Source: Strongylocentrotus pallidus (Eukaryota; Echinodermata; Echinoidea; Camarodonta; Strongylocentrotidae). Taken from it: a DNA stretch of 20,172 nt. The notes beneath the pieces are model-generated. The model did no database searches. It was not told the origin of the DNA and saw nothing but the letters and a program-made list of their open reading frames with translations. Positions 9,349 through 19,400 of the stretch are shown one piece after another; position 1 is the first letter of the stretch, and each line of letters starts with the position of its first letter. The position numbers and the translations under genes were made by a program. The stretch covers positions 13,748,252-13,768,423 of the forward strand of contig JARBES010000125.1 in assembly GCA_030265145.1 (NCBI GenBank), read 5' to 3'.

Positions 9349-11032
9349 ATTATAAGAGAATTGTCGATATGTGATAACTAAATCTACACAAGCTGTCGTG
9401 TACAAATTAGTTTCATATTTGCACGTTTTATTCTAAGTGCCTACCCATTGAGCCAGTAATCACACTATTGTATGGATAGTAGCGTTTTACAGGTCCTAAG
9501 TCCCGTCCTGAGTCGTAAATGTAAATATTTTAGTTTGTTTGTGTGTTTTAAACAGATGGAAAAGCTTTGCAGCACTACCTCACACTGACATTACTGATTC
9601 GGCCAACGTAAAGAGCCCATACATACTCTTAAACACAATTCATAACTTTCTTATGTTATGTTCAATTTCATTCGACCCATCACCAGTTTGTTTCTCTGAA
9701 TGTGTCTGCTTTTATTTAGACTAGCTACTGTTAGATTTTCAGTCCACAAACTTTGGAATAAAACCAACCAATGCAGTTCCCTGGTTTGGTACAAATATAT
9801 GTCAATCATTTTTTTTTCGGGGACATTGTTCCACGTTCGCGTTGGTCCTTCTATTCATTCATGAGATCGTAGACAGCTATACATGACTATTCATTTTTTT
9901 CGGGTGGTGGTGGGAGGGGAATTTCCCTCTTTGTTTCCCTCTTCCATCCCTTTTACAGAAACTAGAATCACTCTCAGAGGGGGTGATTAAACATTTGCCA
10001 CTGAACAAATTTGTCAATTGAATGGAAAATCTTATACAACAAACAACGATGAAAGACTTATTGATTCAACATGCAATAGGGGAACATCAATCACGATATT
10101 ATAATCAGTATTTTCGTCATTTACATTGACCTTGTGATGACTTAAAGGATAAAAGTATCTCGTCGTTTGCTCAAGAACAAAATTTTCTAAACAAATTTAC
10201 TTAGTTACTTCGTTCAACAACACACATATCATAAAATAACAATTCTCACAAATAAAACAAAACATAACAAGTATAAAAAAATAAAATATAAATTTAAGCA
10301 AATATAAACATTTAAATTAAGAAATAAATACACATTCGTGTGATAACAGCTTTCATTACAAAATAGTAGAATTGAGTTCTGGTAATGCTATTGTAGTGAA
10401 AGAAACAGGGTGGAAGCTGCTTGAAAATGTTGAGCATGAAGTACAGAAGTATTTGTATATGATGTAAGGCTTTGGGATACAAATTATAAGATACTGACTC
10501 AGTTTTGCTGAGAGTCACATGCATTGTACACAGAAATGTGCATATCGAACTACACTAAAATGTTGCATGACAATGTGGTTTACAACCTTTAGTTATTACT
10601 TATCCTTTTTTTATTTTTTATATGAGGGCATTTGAAGAGACATCCTTTTATTCGGGGGACCTTAAACAAAATACAACCCAAAAGCTCAACCGTTATTGTT
10701 CATCTGTCGCAGGACCCTATATTCACTTTAAAGTTGTAGAACTGTGATGAAGAATGACTATAGTTACAAAAAAACATTCGAGCATGATTGACGATCGATG
10801 TGATAAAAGATAATGATGTCATCCTAGGTTTTAGTCCCACGCGTACGCGAGGGCTGTACAGGGGGTAAGAGAAGGGTAAAAGGGGGGAAAACCTAGAGAG
10901 CCTACACAAAAGAAAGGGACAATAAAAGCATAATTCAGGAATCAATAAAAGGACCAACTTAAAGAATCCCCTACCCCCATCACAGAATTATTCTTAAATT
11001 TGTTTAGCCAGCAAACGTAAATTTATTTAGTA
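9349..11032. other. Intergenic, no gene recognised
   Basis: An AG after a pyrimidine stretch at 9555 precedes a 170-nt open frame (to 9723). It matches neither death-domain exon nor module exon and has no convincing donor, so it is not called. Other content: a G-rich patch at 9899-9921, an AT-rich stretch at 10180-10330, and the 10-bp palindrome CGCGTACGCG near 10840. Confidence 0.5.
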
Positions 11033-11038
11033 TTTTTC

Positions 11039-11105
11039 CTTTGCCCAGAGTATAAAAATGGTTGGGTAAAATTCCAACAATATTGGGTAGAATTTAGACA
11101 ACTGT
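11039..11105. repeat. Second TTGGG-word cluster
   Basis: TTTGCCCA, GGTTGGGTAAAATT, TATTGGGTAGAATTT and TTTTGGGTG lie within about 80 bp. They use the same words as the repeat at 3703-4152. This is probably a short fragment of that family, directly beside the CT block. Confidence 0.4.
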
Positions 11106-11145
11106 CTTTTGGGTGTTTTCGCTAGTGCACAACGATTCATACATC

Positions 11146-11159
11146 CACTTTCTCTCTCT

Positions 11160-11200
<41 letters not shown>

Positions 11201-11299
11201 TCTCACTCGCTCCCTCTCTCACCGCTCTCCCTCCCCCTCTCTCTATGTATGTATATATCATCCTTCTCCGTCTCTATCTTCTTCGTCTCTCTCTCCTCT

Positions 11300-11336
<37 letters not shown>

Positions 11337-11475
11337 TATCTGAATCCATCTTTTTCTCTCCCCCTCTCCTTCTTTAAAAAAAACCCTCTTTCTCCCCTCA
11401 ACTCTCTCTCTCTCTCTCTCTCTCGCTATATATATATATATCTCTCTCTGCCAATCTCTTTTCCCCTCCTCCCCG
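11146..11475. repeat. Long CT microsatellite block
   Basis: Several (CT)n runs broken by CCCTC, TATATATA and AAAAAA insertions. The two overlapping open frames here, rich in Leu and Ser, are products of the repeat and not genes. Confidence 0.92.
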
Positions 11476-11582
11476 GTTCACTTTACATTTCATATTTCTT
11501 ATTAACATAGAATTTTCAAGTAATGCATGGAAAGCGGAATGTTATTTTCATTTCCATGATTTTTCGAGAGAAACAAGGAGCT

Positions 11583-11660
11583 GCATTCAATTCAATTCAG
11601 TCAAGCTTTATTTTACATGGTTCTAGAGTGCACACAAAAAATACACATGTAAAATAAAGA
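11583..11660 (-). mobile_element. Probable LINE 3' tail, antisense
   Basis: Read on the minus strand: GTGCACTCTAGAACCATG, TAAAATAAAGCTTGACTG, then AATTGAATTGAATGCA. An AATAAAGCTTGA signal followed by a short pentamer repeat is typical of CR1/L2-type 3' ends. No reverse-transcriptase piece was found next to it, so this rests on the tail alone. Confidence 0.4.
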
Positions 11661-12239
11661 TTTAAAAAATGAAACAAATAATTTACGAATTTGTATAATT
11701 TCGATATATTTCATCTTTTCTCCCGGACCTGCTTACGTTACTTTCACTTGTACACAACGAGTACATTTCAGGCAAGTTTAATGAAACACAGAAATCTGAC
11801 ACGTATTAAACTTACGGCATGGTCATGAACAACCAAGAAATACACAAAAAGAAGGACTCAACAAAACAACACACACACCAACTTGTTGCGTGTTAATTCA
11901 AAACGAGGTTTTTTGGTCATAAAATTACATTCTCAAAGAGATTATAAAACGGATAAGAAAGGAATTTTGTTTAACCATAGAAATACAAATAAAACATTAA
12001 ATAGCCTTTGTCTTACTTCCCCCGATAATTAATTTTAGCATTTCGCTACGTTTGGTAGTAGATGAGAAAACCACGTTAATCGAATGAATAAATTTACCCG
12101 CGATATCTGAACAAGTTAGTGAAATTATATTCTATGTCAGGAGAGGGTCGCTAGTTTCCATGAGAAAATGGCCATAATGTTTTGGACACCTGACTTGGTA
12201 AAAGAGTTAAATGAGATTCTCTCCATCTAAGTAAGTAAT
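11661..12239. other. Intergenic, no gene recognised
   Basis: AT-rich unique-looking sequence. I saw no exon-like frame and no clear repeat. If the LINE tail at 11583 is real, this would be its decayed body, but I could read no LINE protein in it. Confidence 0.4.
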
Positions 12240-12270
12240 GGCGCCCCTCTCGCAGTCTTACGATATTTAA

Positions 12271-12830
12271 TGACGGTCAAATGAGTATTCAGTGGCCCGC
12301 TATAGTGTTCATGGTTTAGGTAATATATAACGGTCACATGAGCAATAAGGGGCCCGCCTTAGGGCCCTTTGTGGGTCGTAGGGGCAGAGCCACCGGGAAC
12401 TCATAGGATTCAGACATTTAATTACAGTTAGATGAGCATATTTTGATACCTTAGTTGAGACATTGGCATGTTACTTATTGGCGTGGGTGGGCTGAGGGGG
12501 CGGAGCCACCATAAGATCAGGGGTGTTGGACAACTAATTACGGTCAGATAATAATTTAGGGGCCCGGCATAGGGCCATTTGAGGGGTCCAGGGGGCAGTG
12601 CCCCCTGAAGGTTTTTAGGCATTTTATCACGATTACATGAGCAAATTATGATACCTTTTTTGTGACACTGGTAGGTTACTAGTCGGCGTGTGGTACAGGG
12701 GGTGGAGCCCCCAAAAGCAACTTGGAGCCCTTGGTTGGGTCAGGGGGAGAGCCCCGGAAGCTATGTGGTTATAAGCATTTATTTATGTTCAGATGAGTAT
12801 TTTTTTTCTTGACACGGGCAGGTCGCTTTT
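12271..12830. repeat. GC-rich composite tandem repeat, ~208-bp period
   Basis: Subunits open with variants of TTACGGTCAGATGAG at 12274, 12328, 12421, 12537, 12627 and 12784. Two kinds alternate. One carries AGGGGCCCGSNTAGGGCC (12328, 12537). The other carries GATACC, GACA.TGG and GTTAC.A (12421, 12627). Like-to-like spacing is 209 and about 206 bp. Each holds a G-run/C-run dyad such as GGGGGCAGTGCCCCC (12591-12605) or GGGGGTGGAGCCCCC (12698-12712). It is much richer in GC than its flanks. The minus-strand frame across it is incidental. Confidence 0.75.
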
Positions 12831-12907
12831 TTTCTTTCTTTCTGTTTCTCTTTAACAAATTTTTTTCAAACAAGTGAGGGGGCCTCGAGCCCCAAAACCC
12901 CAACGTT

Positions 12908-12968
12908 CTACGTTGAATCGAAACCCGGCCCTTAACTCATAACGCCACTGCCTCAACCACTAGGTCAA
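12908..12968 (-). repeat. tRNA-like element (SINE head or tRNA relic)
   Basis: On the minus strand an A-box-like TAGTGGTTGAGGCAGTGG (12962-12945) is followed by a B-box-like GGGTTTCGATTC (12926-12915). Spacing fits a tRNA-type internal promoter. No good cloverleaf stem could be closed by eye, so a tRNA-derived SINE or relic is preferred over a working tRNA gene. Confidence 0.55.
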
Positions 12969-13370
12969 GTAAACAATTTATTGGTTTCGGTGACATCAGG
13001 GTTATTTTTTCTATCATTATTGTGTCAGAAATAGATACACGATCTTTGCATCGCTGCGAATAATTAGTTGTCTGACATTTGCTGAAGTTACGCGAAGTTT
13101 GTACCATGGTTCTGTCCAAACAAAGAAGGGCACAGTTGCACGAAATCATCATAAGTAAAACGTCATATGAAACCTAAAAACATGCACGTAGTAAAATTAA
13201 CACGTGGTACAATGGGATGTCGGTGAACTTGTACTTATGGCGGTCTCGTGAAACGATGCTAGTGACGCTAGTAACTCATCTTTGCGTTAGGGGATGTACT
13301 GTACTTTGAAGTTCGAGCACGCCTACGATGAGAGGGAGCTCAATTCATCAAAACGCATCGAATAATCCAG
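12969..13370. other. Upstream flank of gene 2, 5' end unresolved
   Basis: Searched for the missing first exons of gene 2. A short frame from an ATG near 13106 (MVLSKQRRAQLHEIII) stays open only for about 23 codons and has no supported donor. No TATA box or CpG-rich patch stands out. Nothing here resembles a death domain. Confidence 0.4.
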
Positions 13371-13461
13371 TGGTTGTATCTTCGATGTGGAATCAGCCAA
13401 CGGGATTGTATTTGTAAGGTAGACACTGACTGCTATGTCATATTTCCTGTAGCAAGTGCAG
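13371..13461 (+). CDS. Gene 2 exon 1 (first visible)
   Basis: Frame WLYLRCGISQRDCICKVDTD, then CYVIFPVASA, with donor GTGCAG/GTATGT leaving in phase 1. I.KVD....Y.IFP matches FEVEVD....YEFRFP in gene 1 exon 3. The start is uncertain: ATCCAG/TGG at 13371 gives phase 0, while GATGAG/AGGG at 13333 would give phase 1 and 13 more codons; neither has a good pyrimidine tract. Five cysteines in this short piece differ from gene 1, whose equivalent has none. Confidence 0.55.
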
Positions 13462-16400
13462 GTATGTATATTTTTACAATCATTTTGGGTATATCAGGAG
13501 GTAGTTCTTCTAGTCTGCTACTCCTGAAGCATTATCTTGTCTTAACACAGTTAAAACACAATATAAACACAAACATATAAATGCATACATCACCTGGCAA
13601 TTGAAGCATACATTTAGATCAGAGGTATGCCAAAATCCACATTAAACTGTGTTATATAAAATAACATCGATTGGTTTTAGCTATTGCGTTGCCATATCAT
13701 ATTATAGACTCGTGTTGCCGTAGGCGGCTTCTAAATTGTGTAATGTATATAATATTTGAACATGAATTGGTAGTGAATTAGAAAGTTGGCTCGCACTATA
13801 TGAGAAGGAGCTTATTTATGTTTAGTTCTTGGTTTCGGTAATTGGCAAGAAAGGGTATATCGAGTACAATAGGTGACATTACGTTTAAATAGTAGATTAC
13901 AAAGGTATTGTGGTGCAGAGTTGTACCGTAAACTGTACAATATAACAGCATAATGATAGTTTTCTCTGTTCAATTGGCTGGCATTTAGATAAGTGAAAAT
14001 GTTCTTATGATGGTGCATTATAATCAGCATTCAAAACCATTCTAGCGTATTTGTTTTGGCATCTTTGTATCCACAACATATCCTTTTCGTTAAAGAGCCC
14101 CAAGTAGTACAAATGAGGTATACTGTTAAACGCTTTTATAATGTCAAGTAATGCATCGCCAACAAGTAGTATCATTGCAAAAATGATTAGTGTTATACTT
14201 GTCATTATAATTGTATTTGTCATGATCACAATTACAATCCAACGAATTAAGAAAAACAAAATAAAACGAAACGAAAAACAAAAAGGAAAATACTGTTTAT
14301 GATATTATGATGATAATCATAATAACATGTATAATGATGATACTCAATATACTTATATTTATGAGAGTAACAATAACAGTTTTGTTCACGATACTGTAGA
14401 ATAATGTCTTGGCTTAACAAAATACATTTAATAGTACAAAGCGGGAATACGAACCATTCGCTTGAAAGTCAAATTATAAACCACTCTACCACGTCATCTC
14501 TATAAAGATAGATCTAGAGAGAGAGAGATAGAGAGAGAGAGAGATAGAGAGGGCGAGAGAGAGAGAGAGAGAAACAGAAAGAGGAAGAGAGAGATAAATA
14601 TTGACGGAGAGAGAAAGGAAGGAATTTGAATGTAATGACTATGACAACAAGCAACATGAGGATGAATGAGATCAGTGTAAGTGTCCCAATATAACTCTAT
14701 ATTTGCCATGTGACCCCTCAAGTTGAATATTAATGCTGCTCTCAAGAGTCTTGTATAGCAATCATCCAGTTGTTATTCCAGGCTATGCGTCATTGTCCTG
14801 GCTTCTGATCCATAGAGCAGTACAGTTTCCACTGAAGCCCTAAAGAATCGGACTTCCAGTTGTCTACTGACTGTCAGCTTGTTCAAAGCTGTTCAGGATT
14901 TCGTTTGTCGGATATTGAGGTCTGGAAAACTGATTCATCATGAAGCTTATTTCAATTGTTGAAATGTATTGTCCACGAAGAAGCTGTTTTCATGGATTTT
15001 TTTTTTTTTTGGCAACACGATATGAACTACTTTCGAAAACGCAACATACGGCATTTGCAATAGCCTTGTGTAACAATTATTGAAATGTGAGAACATGACT
15101 ATGAAATTTCACGTGATGCGAACATTTTTTAGACAAACTATAGAGTATTGGAATTGCCCCTGAGTAATTTTTTTTTGAAAATAACTGCAATCATGTTTTT
15201 CTTAAATCTAGCTGATATTAGGTGACATGGCAAAGCTCATCGGGTTCATGGGCTTCCTTCCAAATCAAAGTATATTGGGTACGACTGTGCCAGTCAAAAT
15301 AAGTTTCTACCATAAACTGACAGGCTTCCCAGTTGCCAAGGTAAGTACAGGTTTTTTTTTTTTTAAGAGTGATTATGTCATCCCAATAGACAGTAATAGA
15401 ATAGGACTGAGTTCCAGATCGAATTGAAAATGCTAAACAAATAAATTAAATAAATAAAACATATCGAAAGAATTGAATTTGGAGATAATTACAATATCAT
15501 TTATGAACAATAAGTTAAAAACTCTTCGATTTTAATCGGGTTTACTGCACATTGTCTGCATTGTCAATACGTTTATGAATTCATCTTAGAGAAATACAAA
15601 TATTCATTTTTTAATGGTACTAAAGAAAGCGATGATTATTTCATGACAACATATGTAATAAATCAAACTCGATTTGTTAACTCTTTTTTCAGGGGTAAAT
15701 GTATTTCTTGGCAGAGCAGTGAGTGTGATTGAATGTTTCTTGTCTGTTTGTCACATATCCATGACGCAGGAAGGTCACGATTTAAACTAATTGAACCCAT
15801 AACAGTTTAACATTTTATAAGGGTGTAAATGAATCAGATGTTAATCCTGAATAATCATCAATAACTTGTATGTGTTTCCACTCCTTTGTGAATTGTTTAT
15901 AAATGTCTAAATTGAATTATATTAAATTAAACATTGTCAATGAACATTTCAAAATTCTTATCACGAATACAAAATTAACTCTACATTTCCGATTTGTAGA
16001 CTTTAACGATTAAAACAAGAATTAAACCGGTCTTATTCATGAGCAGCACAATTTACGGCAACTCAATTTGTTAAGGGGGCTTTTGCATTTTCTGCTCATA
16101 TGAAATATGTAGTTCAGAGCAATCTGGATTAAAACATTTAACACACTTTTGATTAAAATTGTATTTCCTCTCTCATTCTAAGATGATTAAGGAACACGAG
16201 AACTGGGTAGGATTCAGTTTGGTCGCCGAAGAGTCCTTAGTAACATTGGACACAGATTCAGATGTGACGTTAGAGTATTGTTCTTACAGTGGGAAAAAGG
16301 AACAAAGGGTAAGATTTAAATAAATGTTGGAACACGAAAGATTTAAGGGGGAGGATGCAAAAGCGAAATGATAAGATCATTTTCCTGGGAAAATACGCAT

Positions 16401-19400
16401 TAAGAAATTATTTGTGATAAGATTGTACAAAATCGTCGAGATTAAGAACATTCCAAGGTAATGAAAATCAATATAATTTGTTTCAATATATATATATATA
16501 TATATATTTGACATTATTATTGATTTTTCAGTCATTATAGCATATGGTGTGAACATAAAATGCCGTCATTAAGTCTTTTCATGGTTTTCCAGTATTTTAG
16601 TTTCTCGAAATTTTAAATTCTTCTTAAGACATATCCACTGGCTACATTCGTGCGTATAACACAAACAAACATTTTTGACTTACAAATTCGTAGCACATAC
16701 TTATAACATTGTTTATGAAAAGTGAGAATTATTGTGTGATATATATTTGTTAAAGGAAACTTCGCATGAAACCTCAGTGTATGTACATGTACGTTTCCAT
16801 TTTGTATTCCTTTGTTTCTGATAACTTTGAAACATGATATGACGCTGGAAACAGCAATTTTATTTTCCCTTTCATTTTCTCTGATTTAAACGTGTATATG
16901 AATGGTAACCACGTGAAAGAAAGGAGTGGAATCAAACCGATCTCCATTGACCCCATGCTCTAAGCCGCCGAAACGTTATGCGCTAATCTGCAACTGTTGA
17001 CTGCGGTGGTGTGATAAAAGAGCGCATGTAATTTCAGGATTTAGCATTCCTACATCAGACAATGGTATTCTAGCAACTGTTCGCTGTCCCTTTCAACGAT
17101 TTTTCATCAATTGTTGAATGTTTTAATGAGTAGAAAAAGCGAACACAAACTTGTGTAATTTCATCCTTTTTTCCAACTGCAAAAATACAAAAACACGCGA
17201 AAACACGCAATAGTAAACTTAGAGTTATCGAAGATTGTAAATCATGGATTAAATAACGGGAAATTAAAACATAGACAATTTAGCGCATTAGGGTAGGTGT
17301 AGGGAATTAGAGACGACCAAGCTTAAACCCATCACTGTCTGTCCGTGTTGGCTCCAATATTGCTATACTGCATATATCCAATTCATTTCGAAGACTACAA
17401 TGCGTTCTTTCTCCGAAAAAATTGGCAAAATTGACCAAGACAAGCAATTTTCATCCTAAAATTTTCCTCTGAAAAGAAAACACAATTTTCACTGAATGTT
17501 GTGGTGTGTACAGATATTTAGGGGCGGCTTTTAAAAAGTAGTTTTAAAAGGAAGTTTGTGAAGTGTGCCAATCATCACAGAAAACGTATGGCCATTGTGT
17601 GTTGTGAATGGGTGTTGCAATGCACATTATGAATGGTGTCTGATCAGAAATGTGTGTAGGCAATGGGGGGACACCAGGTCCAAGATGACTGTCGTTTGTT
17701 GTAAATGTCGGGTATGCCGAGGACAGTCAATGACCCGATGCTGGTTGGTTAATTGAAGTTCATTTATTTCACATTTTACATTAAAACAGTTTACCATTTT
17801 TTTTCTTTTCTTTTTTAATACAGGCGTTTAACAGAAGATTTCACACAAGAAAACAAATGATATACAAATAAAATATTTTAAATCAAGTATAATGTACGAA
17901 AAATAGGTACGAAATTTCGAAATATATAGATAAGACAGGCAAGGTAAAGCAAACAATGTAAAATGTGGGGAGTCTAAATAAAAAGCATAGCTTGTATTTG
18001 AATAGGCTCCTGAACTGAGTAACACAATATAGTAGGTCTGAATTTAAAAAGGTATTATAGGAGGCGAAAACGGAGTAGTAAAGTATGAGATTCTAGAGAC
18101 GTACAAGGAGAATGAATTTGAGAAGAAAATAAAAATAGAATAAAGAGAAAATAAAATAATATAATAATGATAAGTAGGAGAAGGTGAAGAAGGGAAGAAA
18201 GAAGGAGAAGAGGAGGACGAAAAATAGGTGGAAGAAGAAGAAGAAGAGAAAGCAAATTGATGAGATCAATGGCATTGTAAAATAACATTTACATAAATAT
18301 TTTGGGCCACATTGTTTTAAAATTACCGTATTTTTGGTCTGCATGTATATCCTTCAAAAAGTGTTTGAACCACTCTAAAAATGCCATTTTCATTCAAATT
18401 GCATTTAAAATGTCTTGATTTGTATAAACTGTCCTTTATTACCTACACAATTAGGTAATGAGAGACCTTTGGTGATGACGTAATTAATCATTGTTATCTT
18501 ATTAATCTGGTACATCATGACCACAATTATGTTACCAAATAAAGAGAAGAAGTATCTAAAGAGAATACAAAACTTTATGTATGTGTAACATTTTTCATGT
18601 TCATGCAAATTATGCAAATGTGTCTCCAATTCCCCAAACCTACCCTATCCTAAAATATTGAGTTTTTGTCACGATCTAATTTTCTTTTACGAACTCTGAA
18701 ACAAAAATTATAGGTAGGGCGGAGTACTAAATTTGTAAAATTGTTTCATGCACTATTCCCAATATAATCCTCATATCAAGTTTATAATTTACACTGAAAT
18801 TTCGCTGGTAATTTAATATTTTGTAATAAATGTGAAACTGGTGCCTGGCATCCGAAATTCCCCGCAGTAGAAGCGCGGCTCGGAGCATGGAACTTCAAAG
18901 CCAAGTGGAAGGTCACAAATCCCATTGTTAAGCTTTACCACTCACGAATGCATTTGAATAAATTACAAGAGTTTCCACTATTTTGTTTCACCTCCCTGAT
19001 TTCACTGAGCTCGGTGTTACAGTGTAAAACAACAATCATACGTAACTATGAAAAATAAACAAACACCGCAGTTTATATCCTAAGAATACGAAAAATGTGT
19101 TTTGAATAATGAATTTTTGATTTGTCAATTTGATTCAAAGGTGATCACCCGGGACGAGATGAAATGTCTCTTACACTACATCGTCTTCTATACTAAGGAT
19201 TACAAAAGGACATCCGACGGATACATCAGAGAGATTGACGTCGACATTCTACAAAAAAACGTGAAATGTGGCCGGTTATCTATCAAGACACTTTACGCAG
19301 TTGTTGGTATGGCCATACGAAAACCATCTGTATACAATAATTTATAGCTCTTTTTCATCCGTAGTCTAATCAATGTATAACGAAATGTGGTGTGGAGAAC

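Larger units (their letters stand above)
16309..19140 (+). other. Gene 2 intron 3 (2.8 kb)
   Basis: Holds (TA)n at 16487-16508, a tRNA-like element at 16917-16980, a possible LINE-type tail near 17760-17800 (minus strand AATAAATGAACTTC, weak), a purine-rich tract at 18115-18255 with GAAGAAGAAGAAG, and twin octamers at 18603-18619. The Cys-rich frame at 17565-17756 has no splice or domain support and was not called. Confidence 0.6.

Noticed and set aside
9539-9724. Open frame after a plausible acceptor at 9555, possible lost death-domain exon of gene 2
   Set aside because: It lacks the LGRALGF and DWRQ landmarks, its phase does not fit, and no donor follows.
11109-11510. Two overlapping Ser/Leu-rich open frames
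   Set aside because: They translate a (CT)n microsatellite; no start context, splice sites or domain.
12428-12622. Pro-rich minus-strand frame
   Set aside because: Translation of the GC-rich tandem repeat.
12908-12968. True tRNA gene
   Set aside because: A- and B-box-like words are present but an acceptor stem and anticodon arm do not pair well; kept only as a tRNA-like repeat.
17565-17756. Cys-rich 63-residue frame resembling a small zinc-binding protein
   Set aside because: Cysteine spacing is irregular, TGTGT/GAATGG words are internally repetitive, and no splice support exists.
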